From Streptomyces sp. TS71-3 (GTDB lineage Bacteria > Actinomycetota > Actinomycetes > Streptomycetales > Streptomycetaceae): a stretch of DNA of 64,000 nucleotides. How positions within the stretch are numbered: position 1 is the stretch's first letter; each line of letters starts with the position of its first letter. Both the position numbers and the translations under genes were made by a program. The notes beneath the pieces are model-generated. The model worked only from the letters and a program-made list of their open reading frames with translations. It did no database searches and was not told the origin of the DNA. Shown in pieces: positions 34,746-43,858 of this stretch. The DNA lies in the NCBI RefSeq assembly GCF_018327685.1, contig NZ_BNEL01000003.1, positions 1,798,001 to 1,862,000 of the forward strand, written 5' to 3'.

Positions 34746-35618
34746 ATGGACCCGCACCTGCTGCGCACCTACGTCACCGTGGCCCGGCTCGCCTCCTTCT
34801 CGGCGGCGGCCCGCGAACTCGGCTACACCCAGTCCGCGGTGTCCCAGCACATCGCCGCGCTGGAGCAGGACCTGGGCGTGCCGCTGCTCGGCCGCCGCCC
34901 GGTGGCCCCGACCCCGGCGGGCGAACGGCTGCTGGAGCACGCCGGCGGGCTGCTGCTGCGGCTCGACGCAGCCCGCGCCGACGTCGTGCGGATGGCCGGC
35001 GCCCCGGAGCAGGGCCTCACCCTGGCCGCCACCCCCACCGCCCTGCGCCGCGCCACCCTGGAGCTGCTGCCCGCAGCCGGTGTGACGCTGCTGGTGCTGC
35101 CCCGCGAGAAGGTCCCCGCTGTGGTCGCCACCGGGACCGCGGACCTCGGCCTCGTGGACGGGCTCGCCGCACCGACCGACCCGTTGCGGCTGCCCGACGT
35201 CGCCCCGCTCACCGCGCGGGGCGCGGGCGAGGAGCCGGTGAGCGTGCTGCTGCCCGCCGGCCATCCGCTGGCCGGGCGCGCGGGCCTGCGGCTCGGCGAC
35301 CTCGTCGACGCCCGGTGGCTGGACGCGCCCGGCACCGCCCTGCCGCTCGCCCAGCTCAGGGCGGCGAACGGCACCGGCGGCTTCCGGCCCGCCCTCCGGT
35401 ACGACGGCACCGACCTGCGCACCCTCACCGACCTGGCCGCCGCAGGCCACGGCCTGGCCCTGCTGCCCGGCTCGGCCGCCCAGGACGCGCCCGGCACCGT
35501 CGCCGTCCCCCTTACGGACCCACCACTCGTGCACCGGACGGAACTGCTGCACGGGGCCGCACCACAGGGCCCGGCCCGGGCGCTGGCGGAGCGGCTCGCG
35601 CGCGGGGCGCAGGGGTAG
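34746..35618 (+). CDS. LysR-family transcriptional regulator
   Basis: A 290-residue regulator. The winged helix is at 1-60 (LLRTYVTVARLASFSAAARELGYTQSAVSQHIAALEQDLGVPLLGR). The periplasmic-binding-like effector domain follows (GLTLAATPTALRRATLELLP, VSVLLPAGHPLAGR, LTDLAAAGHGLALLPG). LysR proteins normally regulate the divergent gene, here the amidotransferase-like gene 118 bp away, in response to a small ligand. The ATG at 34746 is placed by the conserved DPHLLRTY start. The gene ends near a convergent VOC gene. Confidence 0.9.
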   Translation: MDPHLLRTYVTVARLASFSAAARELGYTQSAVSQHIAALEQDLGVPLLGRRPVAPTPAGERLLEHAGGLLLRLDAARADVVRMAGAPEQGLTLAATPTALRRATLELLPAAGVTLLVLPREKVPAVVATGTADLGLVDGLAAPTDPLRLPDVAPLTARGAGEEPVSVLLPAGHPLAGRAGLRLGDLVDARWLDAPGTALPLAQLRAANGTGGFRPALRYDGTDLRTLTDLAAAGHGLALLPGSAAQDAPGTVAVPLTDPPLVHRTELLHGAAPQGPARALAERLARGAQG

Positions 35619-35782
35619 GGGGACGGCGCGTTCGTGCGGACCCGAAAACCAATGGCGGACGCCCGCGTGCGGGCTCACGACGACCGCATGCTGAGCACCC
35701 TCGCCACCTTCCTGGGGAGGGCTGAGGGAGTCCGGCCGCCGTTCGGGGCTCGTCGCGTGGTCCCCGTACCGCCTCAGGAGGT

Positions 35783-36238
35783 TCAGCCGGTGGTGCCCGC
35801 CGGCGGGTCGGCGAAGACGCCGTGCAGCATGCCGCTGGCCTGGCCCACCTCGATCAGATAGCCGTCGGGGTCGCGCATGTAGCAGCGGATCTCGGGCCCG
35901 CGGTCGATCGGCGGGGTGAGGAACTCGGCGCCCTTGGCACTCCACTCCCGGTGGCAGGCCTCGATGTCGGCCACCCGGATGTTCAGGAAGCTCGTCGCCG
36001 TCCCCGGGTCGGTCGGCGGGTGCAGCGTGACATCCGGCTTGTCCGGGGTGCCGCCGCCGCCCGGGTTCATGATGATCCAGCCGTTGGCGAGCTTCACGAT
36101 GCACGGGTTCTCGTCGAGCACCACCTCACCGCCCAGCACCTCCGAGTAGAACGCCCGCGAACGGGGCACGTCGGACACGGTCAGGAAGTGGGTGAGCACT
36201 ATCCCGGCCTCCGGGGCCGGCAGATCCTCACGGCGCAT
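35783..36238 (-). CDS. VOC-family (glyoxalase/bleomycin resistance-like) protein
   Basis: A 151-residue single VOC domain. It opens with THFLTVSDVPRSRAFYSEVLG, carries FLNIRVADIEACHREWSAKGAEF and ends with IRCYMRDPDGYLIEVGQ. His, Glu and other positions needed for metal binding are present (His in THFL, Glu in LIEVG). Family members are glyoxalases, extradiol dioxygenases and antibiotic-binding proteins; the role here is open. The ATG at 36238 follows GGAGGGAGAG. It is convergent with the LysR gene. Confidence 0.9.
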   Translation of the reverse strand: MRREDLPAPEAGIVLTHFLTVSDVPRSRAFYSEVLGGEVVLDENPCIVKLANGWIIMNPGGGGTPDKPDVTLHPPTDPGTATSFLNIRVADIEACHREWSAKGAEFLTPPIDRGPEIRCYMRDPDGYLIEVGQASGMLHGVFADPPAGTTG

Positions 36239-36389
36239 GTCGGACTCTCCCTCCGCGCCCGGCCGGGTGGAGCGGTGGCGCCGGGTGCGTGCCGAGCGGA
36301 CGATCGAGGGCACCTGACCGGACGGCATGCCGGGCCGGGGCGCCCCTCGCCATGGTGGGGGAGACCGGGGGATTCCGAAACTCGATCAT

Positions 36390-36467
<78 letters not shown>

Positions 36468-36603
36468 GCTGGGAGCCCGCAGCCGCCGCAAATGGCTGGG
36501 CGCCGCGCCCTTCCGCGCGGCAGGATGCACCCGTGGCTCCGCGGGCGGCGCACCCCGGCCCGGTGGCCGCAGGCAGCGTCCCGCTCCGCACCCTGGAGGC
36601 CCG

Positions 36604-37740
36604 ATGACCGAGCGCCCCGCAACCCCCGCGCCGTTCACCACCGACGACTACCGCGCCCGGATGGCCCGCGCCGCCACGGCCGCCGCCGACGCGGGCCTGG
36701 CCGGACTCCTGGTCGCCCCCGGCCCCGACCTCGTCTGGCTCACCGGCTACCGGCCGACGTCCGCCAGCGAACGGCTCACCCTGCTGGTGCTCGCCCCCGG
36801 CCACGACCCGGTGCTCGTGGTGCCCACCCTGGAGGCCGGAGACGCCGAGCGCGCCCCCGGCGCTCCCGCGCTCACCCTCCGGGACTGGACCGACGGCCAG
36901 GACCCCTACGCCGCCGCTGTGCCCCTGCTCGCAGGCGGCGGCCGGTATGCCGTCAGCGACGACACCTGGGCCGTCCACCTGCTCGGCCTGGAACGGCGGG
37001 CCCCCTCCAGCACCTCCTTCACCGCGCTCGGCGAGGCCCTGCCCATGCTGCGCGCCGTCAAGGACACCGCCGAACTGGACCGCCTCGCCGCCGCGGGCGC
37101 CGCCGCCGACGCCGCGTACGAGAAGATCAAGAACGTCCGCTTCGCGGGCCGCAGGGAGACCGACATCGCCGCCGACCTGGCCGCCCTGCTCCGTGAGTTC
37201 GGGCATGCGCAGGTGGACTTCACGGTGGTCGGCTCGGGCCCCAACGGCGCCGATCCGCACCACGAGGCGGACGACCGCGTGATCGCCGACGGCGACATGG
37301 TCGTCCTCGACTTCGGCGGCCTGAAGCACGGCTACGGCTCCGACACCACCCGCACGGTGCACGTGGGCGAGCCGACGGCGGAGGAGCGGCGGGTGCACGA
37401 GGTGGTGCGCGAGGCGCAGGAGCGCGCGGTGCGGGCCGTGCGGCCCGGCCCCACCTGCCAGGACGTCGACCGGGTGGCCCGGGAGACAATCATCGAGGCC
37501 GGTTACGGGGACCGTTTCATCCACCGCACCGGGCACGGCATCGGAGTCACCACGCACGAACCGCCGTACATGGTCGAGGGCGAGCTCCAGCCCCTCGTCC
37601 CCGGCATGTGCTTCTCCGTCGAACCGGGCATCTACCTGCCCGGCCGCTTCGGCGTGCGCATCGAGGACATCGTGACGGTCACGGACGACGGCGTCCGGCG
37701 TCTCAACACCACGTCTCGGGAGCTCGCGATCGTGCAGTGA
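36604..37740 (+). CDS. M24-family Xaa-Pro aminopeptidase
   Basis: A 378-residue cytoplasmic metallopeptidase. The N-terminal creatinase-like domain (about 10-150, PDLVWLTGYRP) precedes the pita-bread catalytic domain. Its five metal ligands are all visible: VVLDFGG and GSDTTRT (two Asp), TGHGIGV (His), FSVEPGIY and VRIEDIVTV (two Glu). It should remove N-terminal residues ahead of proline from peptides. The ATG at 36604 has GGAGG upstream and gives the conserved family length. The long open frame upstream is microsatellite sequence and is not included. Confidence 0.93.
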   Translation: MTERPATPAPFTTDDYRARMARAATAAADAGLAGLLVAPGPDLVWLTGYRPTSASERLTLLVLAPGHDPVLVVPTLEAGDAERAPGAPALTLRDWTDGQDPYAAAVPLLAGGGRYAVSDDTWAVHLLGLERRAPSSTSFTALGEALPMLRAVKDTAELDRLAAAGAAADAAYEKIKNVRFAGRRETDIAADLAALLREFGHAQVDFTVVGSGPNGADPHHEADDRVIADGDMVVLDFGGLKHGYGSDTTRTVHVGEPTAEERRVHEVVREAQERAVRAVRPGPTCQDVDRVARETIIEAGYGDRFIHRTGHGIGVTTHEPPYMVEGELQPLVPGMCFSVEPGIYLPGRFGVRIEDIVTVTDDGVRRLNTTSRELAIVQ

Positions 37741-37832
37741 GCGCCGGTTCGGCGGGGCGGGGCGTCCGCCGTGGGACAGGCGGGCGGTTCGCAGGCGCGG
37801 AGCCGGAGCCGGAGCCGGGGCCGGGGGCGGGG

Positions 37833-38852
37833 TCAGTCCTCGCGCGGCTCCCGGTCGCGGTGCCGGTGCAGCACGTCGTACGGGTACGGCGGCGCCGTCC
37901 GGCCCGCCTCCGTCAGCCGCCGCGCCTGCGTGTCCGTCAGCTCCCAGCCGACCGCGCCGAGGTTGTCCGTGAGCTGCTCCACGGACCGCGCCCCGATGAT
38001 CGGCGCGGTCACCCCGGGCTGCCGCAGCAGCCACCGCAGGGCGACCTGCGCCGGGCTGCGGCCGGACTCCTCGGCGACCGCGAGGACCGCGTCGACGACC
38101 CGCCAGGTCTCCTCGTTGTCCCGGTCGTGCCAGCTCCCGCGGCCCCGGGCGCGCCCGCGCTCGGCCACGCGGGAGCCGGCCGGCGGGGAGGACATCCCGC
38201 GCCGGTACTTGCCGCTCAGCCAGCCGCCGCCCAGCGGGCTCCACGGGATCACGCCCACGCCCTCGGCTGCGCAGAGCGGCAGCAGCTCCCACTCGATCGT
38301 GCGCGCCAGGAGGTTGTACAGCGGCTGCACGCAGACGTACGGCTCCCACGCGTGCTCCCGCGCCACGAAGAGCGACTTCTGCAACTGCGTGGGGGAGAGG
38401 TTGCTCGCGCCCAGGTAGCGGACCTTGCCGGAGGTGACGAGGGTGTCCAGCGTCGACAGGGTCTCCTCGATCGGAGTGGTCGCGTCCCAGACGTGGGTCT
38501 GGTAGAGGTCGATGTGGTCGGTGCCGAGCCGCCGCAGGCTCGCCTCCACCGCTGACAGGATGTGCCCCCGCGACAGGCCCGAGGCGTTCGGGGCCTCGCC
38601 CATCGAGCCGAACACCTTGGTGGCGATCACCAGGTCGTCACGCCTGCGGCCCTTCAGCCAGCGGCCGAGGATCTCTTCGGAGACCCCGTGCCCGTAGACG
38701 TCCGCCGTGTCGACGAACGTGCCGCCCGCCGCCACGAACGCGTCGAGCATCCGGTGGGAGGCCGCCTCGTCGGCGTCCCTGCCGAACGTCATCGCGCCCA
38801 GGCACAGCTCGCTGACCCGCAGTCCGGTGCTCCCGAGGAATCGCTGCTCCAT
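37833..38852 (-). CDS. Aldo/keto reductase
   Basis: A 339-residue TIM-barrel oxidoreductase. [19 protein letters not shown] is the typical start. The catalytic tetrad is visible as Asp and Tyr in [10 protein letters not shown], Lys in VIATKVFG and His in [13 protein letters not shown]-binding elements are [24 protein letters not shown] and [16 protein letters not shown]. It is close to the KDO/YajO-like group that reduces aldehydes or sugar derivatives; the substrate is unknown. The ATG at 38852 has AAGGAC upstream. It is convergent with the M24 peptidase gene, with hexanucleotide repeat sequence between. Confidence 0.92.
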   Translation of the reverse strand: MEQRFLGSTGLRVSELCLGAMTFGRDADEAASHRMLDAFVAAGGTFVDTADVYGHGVSEEILGRWLKGRRRDDLVIATKVFGSMGEAPNASGLSRGHILSAVEASLRRLGTDHIDLYQTHVWDATTPIEETLSTLDTLVTSGKVRYLGASNLSPTQLQKSLFVAREHAWEPYVCVQPLYNLLARTIEWELLPLCAAEGVGVIPWSPLGGGWLSGKYRRGMSSPPAGSRVAERGRARGRGSWHDRDNEETWRVVDAVLAVAEESGRSPAQVALRWLLRQPGVTAPIIGARSVEQLTDNLGAVGWELTDTQARRLTEAGRTAPPYPYDVLHRHRDREPRED

Positions 38853-39123
38853 GCCGTGTGGTGTCCTTCCGCCCGCTCGTGCTGGTCCGTGCCGCTTGTC
38901 CTCGCTTCGCGGGGACGTCGCACACGTTAGGAGCCCGGGTGCGCACAGGGCGCCAACCCGCGGCGTGCGTCGCTGCCTGTCACCGGTTCCGGTCGCGTTC
39001 GCCGGCGTGGTGTCGCCGGTCCTCGGTCCTCTCCCCTGGGACCGTTCTCCCTGGCCCGACCCCGACCCCGACCCCGACCCTGCGCCTGGGCCGCGCTCGC
39101 GCCTCTCGCCGCGAGGTCCCCGG

Positions 39124-40902
39124 TCAGCGCCGGGCGGGGTCGGCGGGTGCCAGTACCGCGGCCGACTCGGCCGGCAGGCGCAGCAGCCCGTCGGGGCCGG
39201 GCGCCCCGGTGTCCGCGGGGCGCCAGGCCGCGAGCACCGCACCGGCCCTGCGGCCCACGGGGACGTCCACGGGCTCGGGGCCCAGGTTCACGGCGGTGGT
39301 GACGTCGCCGCGCCGGACGGAGCACCAGCGTGCCGCCTCGTCGTAGGCGACCCGCACCGCCGCCAGGTCGGGGTCCTGGAGGTCCGTCCGGGCGGCCCGC
39401 AGGGCGATCAGGTCGCGGTGCCAGGCCAGCACGCGCGCGTGCGTCTCGCCGCCCGGCTGCGACCAGTCGAGGCAGGAGCGGTCCCGGGTCGCCGGGTCCT
39501 GCGGGTCCGGTACGGCGTCCGCGCCGTCGCCGTCCGCCCAGCCGTGCCCGGCGAACTCGCGCCGCCTGCCCTTGCGCACCGCCTCGGCGATCAGCGGGTC
39601 CGTGTGGTCGGTGAAGTACTGCCAGGGCGTGGTCGCCCCCCACTCCTCGCCCATGAAGAGCATCGGCGTGAACGGCGAGGTCAGCGTGAGCGCGGCGGCG
39701 CACGCGAGCAGCCCGGGGGAGAGCGACGCCGCGAGCCGGTCGCCGAGGGCGCGGTTGCCGATCTGATCGTGGTTCTGCGCGTAGCCGAGCAGCCGGTGGC
39801 CGGCCACCCGGGTGCGGTCCAGCGGCCTGCCGTGCCGCCGGCCGCGGAAGCCCGCGTAGGTGCCGTCGTGGAAGAAGCCGTGCGTCAGGGTCTTGGCGAG
39901 TGCGGCGAGGGGGGCCCGGGCGTAGTCCGCGTAGTAGCCCTGGCACTCGCCCGTGAGCGCGGCGTGCAGCGCGTGGTGGAAGTCGTCGCTCCACTGCGCG
40001 TGCAACCCGAGGCCGCCCTCCGCCCGCCGGGTGATGACCCGGGGGTCGTTGAGGTCCGACTCGGCGATCAGGAAGAGCGGCCTCCCCACCTCCGCGGCCA
40101 GCGCGTCCACGGCGGCCGACAACTCCTCCAGGAACGGGTACGCGCGCGTGTCGCACAGCGTGTGCACGGCGTCCAGCCGCAGGCCGTCCAGCCGGTAGTC
40201 GCGCAGCCATGCGAGGGCGCTGCCGACGAGGTACGCGCGCACCTCGTCGGAGCCGGGCGCGTCCAGGTTGACGGCGGCGCCCCAGGGCGTCTGGTGGGTC
40301 TCCGTGAAGTAGGGGCCGAACGCCGCCAGGTGGTTCCCGGACGGGCCCAGGTGGTTGTGCACGACGTCGAGCACCACGCCGAGACCGCGGCCGTGCGCCG
40401 CGTCCACGAAGCGCCCCAGCGCCTGGGGGCCGCCGTAGGGCTCGTGCACGGCCCAGGGCGCCACCCCGTCGTACCCCCAGCCGTGCCGCCCGGGGAACGG
40501 GCAGAGCGGCATCAGCTCCACGTGGGTGACCCCGAGGTCCGCCAGGTGCCCGAGGCGGGCGGCCGCCGCGTCCAGGGTGCCTTCGGGGGTGAACGTGCCC
40601 ACGTGCAGCTCGTACAGCACCGCCCCCGCAAGACCCCGGCCCGCCCAGGGGGCCTGCCGGGCGTGGCGCGCGGGGTCGACGACGGCACTGAGGCCGTCCG
40701 GCCCGTCGGGCTGGCGGCGCGAGCGCGGATCGGGGCGGGGCGGGCCGCCGTTCAGGCAGAAGCCGTAGCGGGTGCCGTCCGCGGTGTCGGCCTGAGCCGT
40801 CCACCAGCCCGGGCGTGCCGGATCGCGCTCCATCCCGCGCGTGCCGTCCGTCAGTTGGAGGGCGACCCGCTCGGCCTCGGGCGCCCACACCTCGAACTCC
40901 AC
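39124..40902 (-). CDS. treZ: Malto-oligosyltrehalose trehalohydrolase
   Basis: A 592-residue GH13 enzyme that releases trehalose from maltooligosyltrehalose. The N-terminal beta-sandwich ([13 protein letters not shown]) is followed by the barrel: [20 protein letters not shown] (TreZ-specific), LRLDAVHTL (nucleophile Asp), [12 protein letters not shown] (acid/base Glu), [11 protein letters not shown] (transition-state Asp) and [10 protein letters not shown] chose the GTG at 40902 because GAGGGGAG precedes it. Together with TreY and TreX on the same strand within 10 kb it forms the glycogen-to-trehalose pathway, although other genes lie between them. Confidence 0.95.
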   Translation of the reverse strand: MEFEVWAPEAERVALQLTDGTRGMERDPARPGWWTAQADTADGTRYGFCLNGGPPRPDPRSRRQPDGPDGLSAVVDPARHARQAPWAGRGLAGAVLYELHVGTFTPEGTLDAAAARLGHLADLGVTHVELMPLCPFPGRHGWGYDGVAPWAVHEPYGGPQALGRFVDAAHGRGLGVVLDVVHNHLGPSGNHLAAFGPYFTETHQTPWGAAVNLDAPGSDEVRAYLVGSALAWLRDYRLDGLRLDAVHTLCDTRAYPFLEELSAAVDALAAEVGRPLFLIAESDLNDPRVITRRAEGGLGLHAQWSDDFHHALHAALTGECQGYYADYARAPLAALAKTLTHGFFHDGTYAGFRGRRHGRPLDRTRVAGHRLLGYAQNHDQIGNRALGDRLAASLSPGLLACAAALTLTSPFTPMLFMGEEWGATTPWQYFTDHTDPLIAEAVRKGRRREFAGHGWADGDGADAVPDPQDPATRDRSCLDWSQPGGETHARVLAWHRDLIALRAARTDLQDPDLAAVRVAYDEAARWCSVRRGDVTTAVNLGPEPVDVPVGRRAGAVLAAWRPADTGAPGPDGLLRLPAESAAVLAPADPARR

Positions 40903-41218
40903 GATCGGCTCCCCTCGTCGGCGGGCCGGCCGCCGCGGCGCGGCCGGCACCCGGCGCCGCGGTGACCGCGCGGCGCGGGGCGGCGCCGCACCGCCCCGCC
41001 GTCCATGGTGCGCCAGACCGGGCCCCGTCGCCCTCCCTTCCCCCAGATGTCCCTCCAGGGGTGGACAACAGGAGTGCGGGTGTCCGCGGACGGTAACGAG
41101 CCCGTCGTGACTTCGCATCACCTCGCCGCGCCCCCGGTGCGTTCTCCTTCCGTACGCCCAGGTCAGTGCCGCTTTGGACGGTGGGTGCACCGTCCCCGGC
41201 TGCTGGACAGGCACCGCT
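40903..41218. other. Divergent promoter interval between treZ and the FHA gene
   Basis: Both genes start from this 316-bp stretch, so it must carry two promoters. It contains several GC-rich short inverted repeats but no clear regulator site, and I see no coding frame. Confidence 0.45.
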
Positions 41219-41791
41219 GTGCTGCCTGAGAATCTCCTTGTGACCCCGCCTTCTGAGCCCGAGTCGATCCCGGCGCGGCTGTCCGACGCCGAGCGGGACA
41301 GGGCAGTGACGGCCCTCAAGGAGGCCGCTGCTCAGGGGAAGCTCTCCTACGACACGTTCCTGATCCGCATGGAGCGCGCCCTGGCCGCCCGCGAGGCCGG
41401 CGAACTCGCTCTGCTCACCGCCGATCTGCGCGGCGAGGGCCGCATGTCGCGCCTGGTGTTCGGCACGGTCAGCGCCCTGTCCGGCTTCACCATGCGGCTG
41501 GGCAACGCCTGGCGGGCCGAGCGGCTGCCGAAGCTCCTGCTGCCGGCGCCCGCCGACTCCAGGCCGCTGCGCATAGGCCGCGACCCCGGCAACAACCTGC
41601 GGCTCAGCCACGAGACCGTCTCCCTGCGGCACGCCGAACTCAGCCTCCAGAGCGGCCTGTGGGTGCTGCGCGACCTCGGCTCCACCAACGGAACCGTCGT
41701 CAACGGCCGCAGGGTGGTGGGCGCCGTCGTCGTCCGCGACGGCGATCAGGTGAGCTTCGGCCAGATGGCGTTCCGCCTGTCGGCCCGCTGA
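41219..41791 (+). CDS. DUF1707-FHA domain protein
   Basis: A 190-residue protein. Residues about 20-70 are a DUF1707 SHOCT-like helix pair (RLSDAERDRAVTALKEAAAQ…DTFLIRMERALAAR). Residues about 115-185 are a forkhead-associated domain (LRIGRDPGNNLRLSHETVSLRHAEL, LRDLGSTNGTVVNGRRV), which binds phosphothreonine on Ser/Thr-kinase substrates. No kinase is adjacent. No membrane segment is seen, so it is a cytoplasmic adaptor. The GTG at 41219 is chosen; the GTG at 41239 is out of frame and no other start has a better ribosome binding site. It sits between treZ and the M14 peptidase gene. Confidence 0.85.
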   Translation: MLPENLLVTPPSEPESIPARLSDAERDRAVTALKEAAAQGKLSYDTFLIRMERALAAREAGELALLTADLRGEGRMSRLVFGTVSALSGFTMRLGNAWRAERLPKLLLPAPADSRPLRIGRDPGNNLRLSHETVSLRHAELSLQSGLWVLRDLGSTNGTVVNGRRVVGAVVVRDGDQVSFGQMAFRLSAR

Positions 41792-41830
41792 CCGGCAGCG
41801 CCCCGCCCCGCCGGGTGCCCGCCCGGCGCC

Positions 41831-43066
41831 TCACACCGTGACGCGCGCGTGCCGTGCGGCCTCGATGACGGTACGGGCCTGATGCGCGACCTGGTGGTCC
41901 ACCGGCACCCAGCGTGCCCGGAACTGCTCCGCGAAGGAGGCGCACCAGGCCGCCACGAGTCTTTCCAACCGGGGTGCCGCCCGGTCGCCCGAGTCCTCAA
42001 GGACCCTCAGCAGCATGGCCGCCGCCCGCAGGGGCAGCCGCCGGCCGAACGCGTCGATGCTGCCGATCGACGCCATCGTGGCCCCCGGCGGCGGTGGCCG
42101 CCCCCAGTCCTCCGCCAGGCCCGGCACCAGCGCGAGCACCCAGCGCGCCGCCCGCAGGAGGGGCCCGTCGGTGTCCGGCAGCCTCGGCCATGCCTCGTCT
42201 AGGACCTCCTGCACCCGCAGCGTGTCCTGCCGCAGCCTGCCCGCGATGCGGCGCAGCTCCCAGTCCGGCGCGGGGTGCGGCGACTCGTCGTCGACCAGGT
42301 CGCTCGCCCACATCGGGACCTCGACGATCGCCGTCAGGCCCCCGTAGCGGTGCGCGTGGTGCCAGGTGCTCATCCGGACGTCGTCGGGCAGGCTGGGGAA
42401 GGCGACGTCCACACCGGGCTCCGGCATGACGTGCACCCCCGGCCCCGAGGCGGGCCACCCGGCGGCGTCCGAGGCGCCCGTCTCCACCGGGATGTGCAGC
42501 TCGGCCGCCGACTTCGCGAAGGGCTCGGCGAGCCCGGGGATGTCCTTGGTGAGCTGCACCCAGCTGCCGCCCAGGTCGGTGCCGTGCAGCGACACCTGGA
42601 GGTAGGGCCGCAGCTCGTCGATGACGCCCGTGAGCGCCCTGGTCTCCGGCGGGAGCCGGTCCGGCGGCAGCACGGACGGCGACCACTCGGGCTGCTCGGG
42701 GCCCGCCGGGCGGAAGAACCGCCGGTGGTAGTCGAGCAGCGTGCGGGGCGCCGGCGTGCGGTGCAGCGCGGCGCCGTCCGGGTCCGCGCAGAGCAGGAAG
42801 TGCCAGGCGGTGTCCGCGCGAAGCTCGTCGTCCTCAAGGGCGCGCTCGGCGAGGTGCAACAGCGTGGAACCGCCCGCGGGCTCGTTGGCGTGCGCCCCCG
42901 CGACCACCAGCACCGCCTGCGCGGCGTGCCCTATGGACAGCAGGTGGAGGGGCCGTCCGGCCCGTGAGACGCCGACCTGTCGCAACAGTCCCAGATCGGG
43001 TCGGCCGGCCGCCAGTGTGCGTGCGGACGAGATCAATTCGGGCACGCTGGGATAGTGCTGCTCCAT
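41831..43066 (-). CDS. M14-family zinc carboxypeptidase
   Basis: A 411-residue peptidase. The zinc ligands are in GAHANEPAGG (H-x2-E, about residue 63) and SLHGTDLGG (His about 165), and the catalytic Glu is in LTAIVEVPMW. No signal peptide is present, so it is cytoplasmic, unlike most M14 enzymes. It may process peptides from the cell wall or from modified proteins (inference). I chose the ATG at 43066 with GGGGGGTGAG upstream; the GTG at 43078 is the alternative. The tail of about 110 residues after the catalytic domain is helical and not recognised. Confidence 0.87.
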   Translation of the reverse strand: MEQHYPSVPELISSARTLAAGRPDLGLLRQVGVSRAGRPLHLLSIGHAAQAVLVVAGAHANEPAGGSTLLHLAERALEDDELRADTAWHFLLCADPDGAALHRTPAPRTLLDYHRRFFRPAGPEQPEWSPSVLPPDRLPPETRALTGVIDELRPYLQVSLHGTDLGGSWVQLTKDIPGLAEPFAKSAAELHIPVETGASDAAGWPASGPGVHVMPEPGVDVAFPSLPDDVRMSTWHHAHRYGGLTAIVEVPMWASDLVDDESPHPAPDWELRRIAGRLRQDTLRVQEVLDEAWPRLPDTDGPLLRAARWVLALVPGLAEDWGRPPPPGATMASIGSIDAFGRRLPLRAAAMLLRVLEDSGDRAAPRLERLVAAWCASFAEQFRARWVPVDHQVAHQARTVIEAARHARVTV

Positions 43067-43273
43067 CAGGTGACTCACCCCCCAGAGGTCTGCCTGAAGG
43101 TGCGCACCGGCAGTACTTCACGCCGCGCTGCGGCGTGTCAAGGAGTGTGAAGGCATGGCTCGGTGTTGCTGCGCCCCTCGTCCCGCAGGAGCTAGAAACG
43201 TTTCTCCTACCGCTTCGGGGCGTCGGGTGCGGGTGGGTGTGGCGGGGCCGCCGGAGCACCGGCCGGGCGGTGC

Positions 43274-43738
43274 TCAGCCCGGCAGCGCCGCGGTGAGATC
43301 GACCTCCACGAGCTGCCCGCGGAAGCCGAGCGAGGCCACTCCGAGGAGCGTGGCGGCGGTCCTGAACGCCGGGCCGAGCACCGAGCGGTTCAGACGGTGC
43401 CACGCCGCGCCGAGGACGGCGGACTCGTCGCCGCACACGTAGACGACGGACCTGACGACGTCCTCGGGACGGGCCGCGACCGCGGCCAGAGCGGCCACGG
43501 CGTTCGCCGCGACCTGGTCGATCTGGTCGTTCAGCGACTCGGGGCCCACCAGGTCTCCGTTGGCGTCGAGGGGGCACTGCCCGGCCAGATACGCCGTGCG
43601 GCCCGCCTCCACGACGGTGATGTGGTGGTAGCCGGGGGTGGGATGGAGCTGCTCGGGGTTGACGAGGGCGATCCGTGGATTCGCCGGAGGGCGCGGGCTC
43701 GCCGGGGTCGGCTGGTTCGCCGGGGTCCGTGGGCTCAT
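43274..43738 (-). CDS. RidA-family (YjgF) protein
   Basis: A 154-residue protein. After a proline-rich 30-residue extension the RidA fold begins: YHHITVVEAGRTAYLAGQCPLDANGD, then VVRSVVYVCGD, and the active-site Arg in GPAFRTAATLLGV with FRGQLVEVDL at the end. RidA proteins hydrolyse reactive 2-aminoacrylate-type imines. The ATG at 43738 is chosen; a GTG at 43771 would lengthen the extension. It lies between the M14 and treY genes on the same strand. Confidence 0.9.
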   Translation of the reverse strand: MSPRTPANQPTPASPRPPANPRIALVNPEQLHPTPGYHHITVVEAGRTAYLAGQCPLDANGDLVGPESLNDQIDQVAANAVAALAAVAARPEDVVRSVVYVCGDESAVLGAAWHRLNRSVLGPAFRTAATLLGVASLGFRGQLVEVDLTAALPG

Positions 43739-43858
43739 CCGGGTGAGTCTGGCGCGGATGGCCCCGTGCACGCGCCCCCTTTTTTTCTACGGCCGCTGGG
43801 CGGAAGCTGGTTCACCGCGTCCCGGGGAGCCGTCCCGTGCCTCCCCTCGCCCCACTCC

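Noticed and set aside
43780..43790. T-rich run CTTTTTTTC as an intrinsic terminator
   Set aside because: No adjacent GC stem of convincing length was found on either strand.
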